A DNA stretch of 23,317 nucleotides from JALGVA01 sp964617715 (GCA_964617715.1 CAZTZN010000060.1:1-23317), one strand, 5' to 3'. Numbered from the stretch's first letter, positions 6,083-14,267 are shown. Numbers and translations: made by a program. The notes: generated from the letters alone by a model not told the origin.

Positions 6083-7324
6083 ATGGAGCTGCGCTTCGCG
6101 TACGGACACGGCGAGCAGGTCGCCGAGGTCGCAGAGGAGCGGGTGATCGAGCAGATCCGCCTGCCGGGCGGCGAGGGCATCGAGGACGTGCCCGCCGCGC
6201 TCGACGCCTCCCTCGCCGCCCCCATCGGCCCGTCCCTGGAGGAGGTCATCCTCCCGGGCGACCACGTGGCGGTGATGACCGTGGACTTCACCCGCCCCAA
6301 CCCCTCCCCCATGCTGTGGCCGCTCATCGAGCGCATCGAGGCGCTGGGCGCGAGCGCGCAGATCATCATCGGTCTGGGCAACCACCGGCCCATGACCGCC
6401 GCCGAGCTGGACGAATTCATCGGCACCTCCGACGTGCTCCAGCCCGACTCGCGCGGATCGCAATGGCAGCTCGGGCAGACCTCGCGCGGCACACCTATCG
6501 AGGTCTCGCCGCTGGTGCGCGAGTTCAGCAAACGCGTGGTGTGCGGCTTCATCGAGCCCTCGTACATCGCCGGCTTCTCGGGCGGACGTAAGATGATCCT
6601 GCCCGGCATCTCCTCCTACGACTCGATCACCCGCAACCACTTCCTGATCCTCACCGAGGGGCGCAAGCTGGGCGTGCTCGACGGCAACCCGGTGCATGAG
6701 GACATGACCGAGGCCGCGCTGGCGGTGGGCGTAGATTTCATCTGCGACGCCGTGGTCAACCCCGATGACAGCTACGCCGCCATCGTCTGCGGGGACCTGG
6801 TGGCCGCGCACCGACAGGGCGCTATGCGCTCGCGCGAGATCTACGAGCACACCGTCACGCGCAGGGCCGACATCGTGATCTGCACCTCGGGCGGCTGGCC
6901 GTATGACATCGACATGGTGCAGGCGAAGAAGACGCTGGTGCCCGCGCTGGAGTGTGTGCGCGAGGGCGGGGCGGTGATCCTGCTGGGCGAGTGCGAGGAC
7001 GGTTGGGGCGGCGAGGAGCCCTTCCGGCGGCTGCTGGAGGGCGAGGATCCGCAGGCGATCATCGCCGAGATGCGTCGGCGGCTGGCCGAGGGCGCGGCCG
7101 AATGGCACTGGGCGCCGTGCTCGACCGGCTTTCTGTTCTCATCGGTGGTACATGAAAAGCAGGCCCAACTGATCGTGGTGTCACGGCTGGCGCCCGACAT
7201 CGAGCGCACCTTCGCCGACGCCGCGCCCGACCTGCAGACCGCACTCTCCATGGCCCAGGAGCGGTTGGGCGACGACGCCTCGATCATCGCCCTGCACGAC
7301 GGCCGGCGGGTGATCTGCACGTAG
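6083..7324 (+). CDS. larA: LarA-family nickel-pincer enzyme (lactate racemase homologue) with an altered catalytic His
   Basis: LarA enzymes move a hydride on 2-hydroxyacids or sugar acids using a nickel-pincer nucleotide covalently bound to lysine. The 413-residue protein has VDFTRPNP (Asp68, Arg71), GLGNHRPMT (His101), AGFSGGRKMILPG (Lys170), SITRNH (His186) and TSGGWPYDIDMVQAKK. Lys170 and His186 keep the spacing of Lys184 and His200 in Lactiplantibacillus plantarum LarA, the cofactor lysine and nickel ligand. The position ten residues before the lysine, His174 in LarA, is Ser160 here. His108 is matched by His101. This points to a LarA homologue with another substrate or a changed mechanism, not necessarily lactate racemase. 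GGAGG sits 8 bases before the ATG. No larB, larC or larE cofactor genes are in the window. It lies 121 bp after ribB. Confidence 0.87.
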   Translation: MELRFAYGHGEQVAEVAEERVIEQIRLPGGEGIEDVPAALDASLAAPIGPSLEEVILPGDHVAVMTVDFTRPNPSPMLWPLIERIEALGASAQIIIGLGNHRPMTAAELDEFIGTSDVLQPDSRGSQWQLGQTSRGTPIEVSPLVREFSKRVVCGFIEPSYIAGFSGGRKMILPGISSYDSITRNHFLILTEGRKLGVLDGNPVHEDMTEAALAVGVDFICDAVVNPDDSYAAIVCGDLVAAHRQGAMRSREIYEHTVTRRADIVICTSGGWPYDIDMVQAKKTLVPALECVREGGAVILLGECEDGWGGEEPFRRLLEGEDPQAIIAEMRRRLAEGAAEWHWAPCSTGFLFSSVVHEKQAQLIVVSRLAPDIERTFADAAPDLQTALSMAQERLGDDASIIALHDGRRVICT

Positions 7325-7344
7325 CGGGATGTCGGCGATCGAGG

Positions 7345-7382
7345 CCGGTCATGACCGGGCCCGCAGCCCAGGCCGCGGGCCC
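7345..7382. terminator. Two overlapping GC hairpins between convergent genes
   Basis: CCGGTCATGACCGG (7345-7358) is a perfect 14-bp palindrome. It overlaps GGGCCCGC / GCGGGCCC (7357-7364 and 7375-7382), an 8-bp stem with a 10-base loop. They lie between the convergent larA and prepilin stops. No T-run follows on either strand, so termination would need Rho or strong stem pausing. The first palindrome resembles the hairpin repeat at 1-94. Confidence 0.4.
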
Positions 7383-7419
7383 GGCAGGTCGTACGCGCAG
7401 ACTCCGACCTGTGGCCGGC

Positions 7420-8094
7420 TCAGTCGCCGGCTATCCAGGTCCACATGCCCGGCTGGCTGTGCTGCAGCCACTTGGCGTGACCGTCGCAGAAGGCGTTGTT
7501 GAAGCCATCGTTGTGCCGCATGGCGACGTGGCACCATGAGCCGGTCGCCAGGTCGGTCACGCCCGATGGGCCGCCAATGGTGTAGTTGCGCGAGCCACCC
7601 GTGTAGATCTCCGACGTGGTGGAGTCGCACAGGATGATGGTCTCGGAGGGTTCCTGGATGGTCGCCAGCTTGCGGTCCGAGAGGCTGCCCACGTAGTTGT
7701 TGTTCACGTCATGTCCCACCGAGTTGTAGGCGTAGGAGCACACCAGCGGGTTGGGCAGCGGTGGCGGCGGGCGCAGATAGGTGTAGTTCCAGGCGCCCGA
7801 CGGGCACTCGAGCAGTTGGTAGTTCTTTATGTACGGCTGCAGGAGGTCGCCCCACCACCACAGGTAGCGCGTGCCGCTGAGGTACATGTAGCGGTACGGT
7901 CGCAGCAGCGTCTCGTCGTAGTCCTGGGCGTACATCTGGATTGCGAGGGCGTGCTGCTTGAGGTTGCTCAGACACGAAGTCTGGCGAGCCTTCTCGCGCG
8001 CCTTCGCGAACACGGGGAACAGGATCGCCGCCAGGATGGCGATGATCGCAATCACGACCAGCAGTTCGATCAGAGTGAATCCGGTTCGCCTCAT
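7420..8094 (-). CDS. Prepilin-type secreted protein with H-X9-DG motif (DUF1559-like)
   Basis: The 224-residue protein opens with a class III (type IV pilin-like) signal. Cleavage is expected between Gly5 and Phe6, with Glu10 in the +5 position, followed by the hydrophobic helix LLVVIAIIAILAAILFPVF. The C-terminal domain holds the H-X9-DG motif (His194, Asp204-Gly205) in MRHNDGFNNAFCDGHAKWL. Such proteins are predicted to be processed by a prepilin peptidase and exported by a type II/IV-like pseudopilus machine. They occur in many copies in Armatimonadota and Planctomycetota, mostly with unknown roles. The start ATG has AGGAGGT 6 bases upstream; a longer in-frame start to 8175 would bury the signal and is rejected. 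No peptidase or secretion ATPase is nearby. Confidence 0.92.
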   Translation of the reverse strand: MRRTGFTLIELLVVIAIIAILAAILFPVFAKAREKARQTSCLSNLKQHALAIQMYAQDYDETLLRPYRYMYLSGTRYLWWWGDLLQPYIKNYQLLECPSGAWNYTYLRPPPPLPNPLVCSYAYNSVGHDVNNNYVGSLSDRKLATIQEPSETIILCDSTTSEIYTGGSRNYTIGGPSGVTDLATGSWCHVAMRHNDGFNNAFCDGHAKWLQHSQPGMWTWIAGD

Positions 8095-8273
8095 CCTACT
8101 ACCTCCTTCAGACTGGTATCGGTCTCGCCGAGCGACCGGTGGTCCAACGTCAAGCCTCCGGACCTGCGCGCACATGCGCCATTAGCTTACGCAAGCGCGT
8201 TCGGTGCCTTGGCTAACGGTCAATGTTAGTTGCATTTCGATGCGGCCTGCGCACTCTCCTCCCTCTCTGCCGT

Positions 8274-8289
8274 ATTTCCTTAAGGAAAT
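8274..8289. promoter_or_regulatory. Perfect 16-bp palindrome, candidate operator
   Basis: ATTTCCTTAAGGAAAT is a perfect palindrome with 12 A/T bases out of 16 in otherwise GC-rich DNA, about 180 bp upstream of the prepilin start. It suits a dimeric regulator site. No regulator gene is adjacent, so the assignment rests on symmetry and composition alone. Confidence 0.4.
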
Positions 8290-8355
8290 CTGTGCGACGA
8301 CCTGAGCCGCTGCACCTCGGCTGGACTGCCCATGTTCACCGGCGTTGGTCGCCGC

Positions 8356-8385
8356 GCCCGCGCGGGGTTCGCACGACCCGCGGGC
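8356..8385 (-). terminator. GC hairpin after the large secreted gene
   Basis: GCCCGCG (8356-8362) and CGCGGGC (8379-8385) form a 7-bp stem with a 16-base loop that can pair further internally. It starts 8 bases beyond the stop codon of the 1115-residue gene on the minus strand. There is no T-run. Confidence 0.3.
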
Positions 8386-8393
8386 GGGGACCG

Positions 8394-11300
8394 CTACTGC
8401 AGCACCAGCACCTCGGTGTCGTAGGGTTCCATGTTGACCCGCCGCGCCCGCCCGTCCACGGTCACGGTCAGCTCGATCGGCTCGTTTTCGAAGCTCAGCA
8501 GCAGGATAAGCACGCGGCCGTCGCGCTCGAACGCCGCCCAGTTGCGCGCGTCGAGGCCCTCGACGGTCACGCGCTCGTCGCAGCGCCGCTCGGGCGTCAA
8601 CCAGTCCTCGTACCGTGCGATGAGCGCCGCCGCCTCGGAGGTGGCGTAGAACGCTCCGCCGTCCATCGCCGGCAGCCACCAGATCAGCACCCCGACGCAG
8701 CCGCTCTCGACGAACTTGCGCAGCAGCCGGTTGCGCCAGGTCTCCATGCGCGGCGCCGGTCGGGCGTCATTGTTGTGCGAAAGGTACCACATCTCGCCGC
8801 CCATCAGCGGCGTGTCGCCCAGCGCCTCGACCGTTGCCGCCACGGTCTCGGCCGAGCCGCCGTAGCCGGCGATGGCCATGTCGATATGCGGTGCCAGCCT
8901 GGCCCAGTCCACCCCGTAGTGCTCCCTGGTGCGCGGCGACTGGAAGCCTGAGTAGACCGAGAACTCGACGGGCCGATCGGCCTTCTCGAGCATGGCCTTG
9001 ATGAGCCCGGCCATGGTAGCGTTCTGGGCGCAGCGGAAGTCCACCCAGCGATCGCGGTATTCGCCGAGCAGCAGCTCCGGGTTGAGTTCGGTCTGCGGGT
9101 CCAGACCGGCGAACTCGCGGAAGGCCGCCAGGCAGCGCTCGCAGGTGCAGAAGGTAGGCGGATCGACCACGGGCTGCTCGAGATCCCAGTCGGCGCCGGC
9201 GTAGGGCGCGGAGTTGACCGCGTCGAGCAGCCAGCGTTCGAACATCTCTCGCACCGGCGCCGCGTCATCAGAGAGGAACCACGTCGGGCAGAAGTGATGC
9301 CTGTCGGGCCGCCCCTGGAAGTCCACGGCGTGGACCTCGGGATGGGCTTCGGCGAAGTCCTGCATCTCGCTGCCGACCGGGTTCCAGCCGCCCCAGCCGA
9401 TGCTCAGGATCACCTGATGGCCATGTGGCGCCAGGTGTTCGACCACGTTGTTGCCGAACTTGCCGTAGGTCCAGGTGATGCCCGAGGCCCGGCAGTTGTC
9501 GGCGTACGCCCGCGCCACCTCAGGGTTGGTGAAGACCGACGAGTAATAGCAGGGGGTGATGCGCGCGCGCGCCGGGCGCACGTCCTTGAGCGGGGGCAGC
9601 ACGGTCACCGTGGACGGCTGGGGCAGCTCGGTGATAACGCCGTCAAGCGCCTGCAACCAGGTGTACAGCGGCAGCTCGCCCTCAGGCAGGTCCGCCGGCG
9701 CCTCCAGCAGCAGCCCGCACAGCGGCCGCGAGTTGGGCGAGCCGAGCCGGTCGCAGCGCACATCCATCTCGACCACGTACTCACGCCCCGGCTCCACCGT
9801 GACGAAGCCCTCGGGGTCCACCCACAGTGCCTGCTGGCGGTCCGCGTCGCGCGCGGTCGAGACGATCTTGCAGCAGCGGGAGCCGTCCGGCCCCTCGGGC
9901 GCCAGGCGGCTGGAGTTCTCCGGCCACCCCGGCTCGTCGAAGGTGCCCATGCTCAGCAGGTTCTCGTCGCCACCCGCCTCGCGGAAGACCACATTGTCTA
10001 CCCAGAAGGTCCCGGTGATACTCCGGTTCTGCCACTTGATGATCAGTGGGTGGGCGCTCACTGCCCCGGCGGGCGCGGTGATGCTGCCGGAGAGGTGGCG
10101 CCAGCCGCGGGTGCCACCGGCACTCAGCGCGGTCTCGTAGCCCAGGCTGGCATCGTGGGCGTCGCCCCAACGGATCGACAGCTCCATCCCCGCGCCCGGC
10201 ACGGTCTCGTAGGCGAGCGTGTGGCGCGTCATCGGCGTGCCCTCGGCCGGCACGCCCTCGCTCGATGCAACCTCCGGCGGCGTGCCGCTGATAGGCTCGA
10301 GCGCCCGGTAACGCAGCGCCGATGGCGCCTCGACGACCATCCGGTAGCCGTCGCCGGGCACGTCGGCGGGCACGTGCACATAGAAGCGCACGAGCTGGCT
10401 GCTGCCGCGCGGGAGATAGAAGGTGGTCAGCTTCGGAAACAGTTGCGGCGTACGCCGCCCGACGTAGAGCCCGCACACCAGGAACTGCTCCCGCGCGCCC
10501 GCCGGCCACGACGCGGACGCGTCACCGGGGATCGTCTCCCAGCCCTCCGGGGCGATGGCGCTCAGCCAGCCCTCAGCCGGCGCGTCGGTGCGGCGCAACC
10601 ACGAGACGGGCAACGCGCGCCCGCCGGAGCTGATCCTGGGCCGCAGTGCCGGCGCGTCGCCGTCGGCGCGCGCGTGGATGGCGATGACATTCAGGCCCGG
10701 CTCGAGCGCGAGGTCGGCCACGCCGTCCGCAAGGGCGACGGGATCGCCGCCCGTGAACGCTTCGACCTGCGCGTGCGTGGCCTCGATGCTCAGGCGGGCG
10801 ACGCCCGCGGCGACGGTCATCGAGATGGTCGCCGAGCGCTGCACGACCGCCTCGCCCTGCGCCAGCTCGAAGCTCGCGTCCACCCGCCCGGTCTGCCGCA
10901 CGGCAGCGGGGAAGGCCGGCTCCAGCGTGTGCTCCCCGGAGCCCCGGGCGGAGGCGGCGGTTGTCTCATCGCCCGAGACCAGCGTTCCCCGCAGCTCGGT
11001 CGCGTCGTCGGCTGTCCCTCCAACCACGGCGCGCAACACCAGGCGGTCGGCCCCGATGGCCAGCTCCGCGCGGGTGATCGCCGGACCGGCCTCGGCGAAG
11101 CGCAGCACGCCGAAGGCCCCGGGCTGATGGAACGCCCCCTGCAGGCCCGACCAGGTGGATTGCTCCGCCACGGCGGTGCGTTCGCGGCAGAAGTTCGCGC
11201 GCCACTCGCCCGCGGGTGATGCGCCCAGGCTCGCGAAGCTCACCGACAGCTCGAGTGTGTAGCTCTTCGTGCCCCGCCGGGCGGCGACGACACAGTCGCC

Positions 11301-11741
11301 GTTCCACGGCTCGCCCTGCCCGCGCGCGTCGTAGAGTGCGCCGACGGAGTTGGCCGCCAGGTGGTAGTAGTGGTCGCCGGGGGGCTGCAGGAAGATCTCG
11401 ACACAGTCGTCGCTGAAGACGTTGGCGTCGCGCCCGGTCTGCTGAGCACGCACCATGTCCAGCATGTTGAGCGCCGGGTCGAGCGCGCCCTCCATGGCCT
11501 CGACGCCCAGGTAGAGGCGCTCATCGTCGAAGCACACGCGCACGATGGTCTGCTCTTCGGGCAGACCGTCGCCGGTGGCGAGGATGAAGGGGGAGGTGAT
11601 GGCGGCGCTCTGCCAGCAGGCGTCCCCCAGGTCCCCGTCGATAACGGGCGGGCTCTGCGTCCGGTACGCGGTGAGCAGGGGCTGGGCGGAGGCGGCGCAG
11701 GCGACGGATACGACGATCAGCGCAATGGCGCAAGCACGCAT
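8394..11741 (-). CDS. Large secreted multidomain glycan-active protein: CBM9-like plus TIM-barrel hydrolase-like
   Basis: The 1115-residue protein has a Sec signal (MRACAIALIVVSVACAASA, cleaved near residue 19). A CBM9/DOMON-like carbohydrate-binding domain covers about 30-215, with PPVIDGDLGDACW and DDCVEIFLQP. Beta-rich modules follow, including a CBM4/9-like segment marked by WVDNVVFREAGGDENLL and GREYVVEMDVRC. The C-terminal third looks like a TIM barrel (ARITPCYYSS, VILSIGWGGWNP, GADWDLEQP, GVLIWWLP). Asp851, Asp853 and Glu855 are candidate catalytic acids. The CTCERC motif just after them resembles cysteine clusters in some TIM-barrel glycosidases. I cannot assign a GH family, so hydrolase activity is inferred. 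GGGAG lies upstream of the ATG at 11741; a start 17 codons earlier would precede the signal peptide. It is 59 bp after pyrE, so it may be co-transcribed. Confidence 0.82.
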   Translation of the reverse strand: MRACAIALIVVSVACAASAQPLLTAYRTQSPPVIDGDLGDACWQSAAITSPFILATGDGLPEEQTIVRVCFDDERLYLGVEAMEGALDPALNMLDMVRAQQTGRDANVFSDDCVEIFLQPPGDHYYHLAANSVGALYDARGQGEPWNGDCVVAARRGTKSYTLELSVSFASLGASPAGEWRANFCRERTAVAEQSTWSGLQGAFHQPGAFGVLRFAEAGPAITRAELAIGADRLVLRAVVGGTADDATELRGTLVSGDETTAASARGSGEHTLEPAFPAAVRQTGRVDASFELAQGEAVVQRSATISMTVAAGVARLSIEATHAQVEAFTGGDPVALADGVADLALEPGLNVIAIHARADGDAPALRPRISSGGRALPVSWLRRTDAPAEGWLSAIAPEGWETIPGDASASWPAGAREQFLVCGLYVGRRTPQLFPKLTTFYLPRGSSQLVRFYVHVPADVPGDGYRMVVEAPSALRYRALEPISGTPPEVASSEGVPAEGTPMTRHTLAYETVPGAGMELSIRWGDAHDASLGYETALSAGGTRGWRHLSGSITAPAGAVSAHPLIIKWQNRSITGTFWVDNVVFREAGGDENLLSMGTFDEPGWPENSSRLAPEGPDGSRCCKIVSTARDADRQQALWVDPEGFVTVEPGREYVVEMDVRCDRLGSPNSRPLCGLLLEAPADLPEGELPLYTWLQALDGVITELPQPSTVTVLPPLKDVRPARARITPCYYSSVFTNPEVARAYADNCRASGITWTYGKFGNNVVEHLAPHGHQVILSIGWGGWNPVGSEMQDFAEAHPEVHAVDFQGRPDRHHFCPTWFLSDDAAPVREMFERWLLDAVNSAPYAGADWDLEQPVVDPPTFCTCERCLAAFREFAGLDPQTELNPELLLGEYRDRWVDFRCAQNATMAGLIKAMLEKADRPVEFSVYSGFQSPRTREHYGVDWARLAPHIDMAIAGYGGSAETVAATVEALGDTPLMGGEMWYLSHNNDARPAPRMETWRNRLLRKFVESGCVGVLIWWLPAMDGGAFYATSEAAALIARYEDWLTPERRCDERVTVEGLDARNWAAFERDGRVLILLLSFENEPIELTVTVDGRARRVNMEPYDTEVLVLQ

Positions 11742-11800
11742 GGCAGGCACTCCCCGGACCGCGACGACACGCGCTGAGACTCCGGCGCTCATCGCCGCAG

Positions 11801-12382
11801 TTACTCGACCTTGACGCCCAGGTCCTCGACCGTGAACAGCGCGGTGAAGTCGTAGCCGGCCTCAGCGATGGCCTCGCGCCCGCCCTGCAGGCGATCCACC
11901 ATCGCCAGCACCTCCACCACCTCGGCGTCGAGGTCGTGCTCGACCGCCTCGATGGCGCCCAGCGCGGAGCCGCCGGTGGTGATGACGTCCTCGAGCACCA
12001 CTACGCGGGCGCCGCGCGCGACCGGGCCCTCAACACGCTGGCCGGTGCCGCGATCCTTGCGCTCCTTGCGCACGATAAACGCATCCAGCGGCCGACCGTA
12101 GCAGACGCTGAGGGCGGCCACCGCGCCCGCGATGGGGTCCGCGCCGATGGTCATGCCGCCGACCGCGTCCACGTCCATGCCCTCAAGCTGGTCGAGGATT
12201 ACACGCGCCAGGCAGTAGAGCCCCTCGCCCATCAGGGTGATCTGAGTCTTGTCCACGTAGTAGTGACTGGTCTGCCCGGAGGCGAGGGTGAACTCGCCGT
12301 AGCGGATGGCGCGCTCGACCAGCAGGTCGCGCAGGCGCGTGCGCAACGCCGCCACATCCGACGCGGGGCCGACTCTCTCCAT
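11801..12382 (-). CDS. pyrE: Orotate phosphoribosyltransferase
   Basis: PyrE joins orotate to PRPP to form orotidine 5'-monophosphate in pyrimidine synthesis. The 193-residue protein shows the family N-terminus (IRYGEFTLASGQTSHYYVD, about 26-44), GGMTIGADPIAGAVA (75-89), the lysine-rich loop VRKERKDRGTGQ (104-115) and the PRPP-binding motif VVVLEDVITTGGSA (127-140). The length is normal for the family. The ATG at 12382 has AAGGAG 9 bases upstream; the open frame continues further but without conserved sequence. No other pyrimidine gene is nearby. It sits between secreted-protein genes, 77 bp after one and 59 bp before the next. Confidence 0.96.
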   Translation of the reverse strand: MERVGPASDVAALRTRLRDLLVERAIRYGEFTLASGQTSHYYVDKTQITLMGEGLYCLARVILDQLEGMDVDAVGGMTIGADPIAGAVAALSVCYGRPLDAFIVRKERKDRGTGQRVEGPVARGARVVVLEDVITTGGSALGAIEAVEHDLDAEVVEVLAMVDRLQGGREAIAEAGYDFTALFTVEDLGVKVE

Positions 12383-12422
12383 CGTCACCAGCTCCTTGGG
12401 CGCACAACTGACGGCCGGGGGC

Positions 12423-12431
12423 GGGGGGGGG
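12423..12431. repeat. Nine-G homopolymer between a secreted-protein gene and pyrE
   Basis: A run of nine G on the plus strand (nine C in the transcript) lies in the 77-bp leader before pyrE, preceded by a run of five G and one C. It does not interrupt a gene. Such runs can vary by slippage and are also error-prone in sequencing. Confidence 0.6.
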
Positions 12432-12459
12432 CGCCGCTCATGCCCACCGGCCGCGGCGT

Positions 12460-13323
12460 CTACTGAGCCTGCGCGAGCTGCCGGACCACCTGCAGCGTCT
12501 GCGGGTTGGTGAACACGCGGTAGAGTGTGGCCCACGTGATCGTGCCCGGGCGCGGGCGGGTCTGCAGCGTCGGCATCAATCCCAGTCGGTCCACCAACTC
12601 GGCGGCGACGTCCCACCCGTGGGCCCGCCACTGCTCCTCGGACATCATCCGCACACGGTCGGTCTGGGCGAGGGCGATGCGATACGCGGTGTCGTAGTTG
12701 GGCTGGTTGGGGTCGAAGTAGCGCGACAGGTAGTCGCCGACAATCGGCGAGCGCGCGGTGACGAAGTTGAAGGCATCCAGGTACTTCACCCGCTCGAGCA
12801 TGCGCCCGGCCTCTTCGATGCGTGCCTCAGCGACCTGCTGCAGTCGGAGCTGCTCCTGCAGGCTGTCCTCGGTGCGCACCGCGGCCGGCGGCGTCCAGTC
12901 CAGCAGCTCGTTCTGCTGCGGATACATCAGGTCCTCGATGATGCCCATCTCCTGGTCCACGCCGCGATAGAGGGCAAGCACCGCCCGCTCACGCTCGCGG
13001 CGGTAGTCGGCGAGGGCCGCCTGCACGTCGGCCGGCAGTTCCTCACCGGCGGCCAGCAGCTCGCGGGCCCGGCGCAGCGTCGGCGCCAGGGCGTTGAGCC
13101 GCTGCTGCTGTGCGTCATTGGCCTGCTGCACGATGCTCTGGATGCGTTGCAGGGGCGTGACCATTGCGCGCGCCTGGTCCTGCCGGAGGCTGATGTGAGT
13201 GAACAGGTCGAGGGCCTCGATCTGCGCCGTGGCGTCGGCCAGCTCATCAGCGCGGGCAACCGTCGCGGCCGTCAGTGCCAGCCCCAGCGCAAGCGTTCGC
13301 ACGACCATCGGGGACATGGTCAT
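12460..13323 (-). CDS. Secreted helical protein of unknown function (second of a coupled pair)
   Basis: I do not recognise a family. The 287-residue protein has a Sec signal of about 25 residues ending ARA, then mostly charged, Gln/Arg/Glu-rich helical sequence with coiled-coil character (about 55-125 and 150-180). WTPP occurs at 143-146 and TITWATLYRVFTNP at 261-274. The C-terminus resembles that of the gene before it: both have (I/V)TW, then a hydrophobic-x-Arg-hydrophobic stretch, then VVR and a terminal AQ. The ATG overlaps the previous stop as ATGA, with GGAGGA upstream, so translation is probably coupled. The protein is likely periplasmic. Distant relation to the previous protein is an inference. 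Confidence 0.8.
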   Translation of the reverse strand: MTMSPMVVRTLALGLALTAATVARADELADATAQIEALDLFTHISLRQDQARAMVTPLQRIQSIVQQANDAQQQRLNALAPTLRRARELLAAGEELPADVQAALADYRRERERAVLALYRGVDQEMGIIEDLMYPQQNELLDWTPPAAVRTEDSLQEQLRLQQVAEARIEEAGRMLERVKYLDAFNFVTARSPIVGDYLSRYFDPNQPNYDTAYRIALAQTDRVRMMSEEQWRAHGWDVAAELVDRLGLMPTLQTRPRPGTITWATLYRVFTNPQTLQVVRQLAQAQ

Positions 13324-14195
13324 TGCGCCTCATCCTCCGCAGAGCCGCGCACCACGGCGATGGCCGCCGGCGTACGCTCACTGCTCACCAGTCGCACGAT
13401 GTCGTCCCAAGTCACCGGCGCCGCCGGCCCGGCATTGACTCCCAGCCTCGCGTCGATCTGCGCCGGCAGGCTCTCGCGCTGCTCCTGGTAGTGCGGCGGC
13501 GTCCACGTGCCGACCTCGGCGATGATGCCGAGCACCGCGGCGGTCATGGCCTCCAACTGCGGCGAGTCCTCGCCGACGATGGCGGCGGCCATGCGCGCCG
13601 CCTCGCCCCTCGCGACCAGTTCGTACTCTTCGGGCATCAGGTCACGCAGCGCGTCAAGCCCGGCGGCGACGAATTCGCCGACGCTCTCGAAGCCGCCCAG
13701 CCGCTGCATGAGCGCCCGGCGCGCGCCGGCGGCGGCTTCACTCTCCACCAGGGCCTGCTGGTCGTCGCTCAAGGCGGCGACGAAGCGCCGGGCCGCGTCC
13801 GCGCGCGCCCCGGTCAGGTCGGCCTGAGCGTCATTGAGCCTCCCGATGGCGATGTCGGTGCCACGCCGGGCCCGCCCGTCCACGCGCCTGCCCGCGACCC
13901 GGGCGCTGATGACCGCCTCGAAGTCGTCCTGGTATTCCGCCCACAGCCGCTCACGCAGCTCATCGAACGCGGTGATCTGCGCGAGCAGCTCGGCATTGAC
14001 CTCGCTCAACCGGTCGAGCTGCTCGTCGGTCAGTCCCAGCGCGCGCATGGGGATCAGCAACATGACGTCCTCGTACAGCGTGGCGGCATCGTCCGCGCCG
14101 GCCCGGCCGTACGCATCGTCTGGGGGCACCCCCTGCGCCGCGGCGGGCGCGACGATCAGCGCCGCCAACAGCCCCGCCATCCACCGCCTGGTCAT
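13320..14195 (-). CDS. Secreted helical protein with LTxxQ-like motif, unknown function (first of a coupled pair)
   Basis: The 291-residue protein has a Sec signal (MTRRWMAGLLAALIVAPAAA, cleaved near residue 20) and a mostly alpha-helical mature part rich in Ala, Glu, Asp and Arg. LGLTDEQLDRLSEVN at 53-67 and ALSDDQQALVESE at 141-153 resemble the LTxxQ-type motifs of Spy/CpxP-like periplasmic proteins. The length and the rest of the protein do not fit that family well. WTPP is at 231-234 and VTWDDIVRLV at 261-270. The ATG at 14195 has AGAGGTGG about 7 bases upstream; a longer in-frame start to 14258 would place 21 residues before the signal. It overlaps the following gene by 4 bp and has a candidate promoter at 14268-14296. 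A periplasmic chaperone-like or envelope role is only a guess. Confidence 0.8.
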   Translation of the reverse strand: MTRRWMAGLLAALIVAPAAAQGVPPDDAYGRAGADDAATLYEDVMLLIPMRALGLTDEQLDRLSEVNAELLAQITAFDELRERLWAEYQDDFEAVISARVAGRRVDGRARRGTDIAIGRLNDAQADLTGARADAARRFVAALSDDQQALVESEAAAGARRALMQRLGGFESVGEFVAAGLDALRDLMPEEYELVARGEAARMAAAIVGEDSPQLEAMTAAVLGIIAEVGTWTPPHYQEQRESLPAQIDARLGVNAGPAAPVTWDDIVRLVSSERTPAAIAVVRGSAEDEAQ

Positions 14196-14267
14196 CGCAT
14201 GACCACCTCTACCCTGGCCTGATGGCCGCGAAGCACCGTGGATCTCCCTCCCGGTCACTCCGGGCGA

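Larger units (their letters stand above)
8095..8393. other. 299-bp gap upstream of the prepilin gene
   Basis: No coding sequence is supported here. It holds a GC inverted repeat just beyond the large secreted gene (8356-8362 with 8379-8385), a perfect AT-rich palindrome at 8274-8289, and the prepilin ribosome-binding site. I found no pair of promoter boxes at acceptable spacing. Confidence 0.6.

Noticed and set aside
4551..6609. Long minus-strand frames opposite the phosphoesterase, ribB and larA
   Set aside because: The plus strand carries conserved catalytic motifs of three enzymes; the antisense translations are low-complexity.
9294..11219. 641-codon open frame opposite the large secreted gene
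   Set aside because: The reverse strand has a signal peptide, CBM9-like motifs and a good start; the plus-strand translation is Arg/Ala/Gly/His-rich with no recognisable motif.
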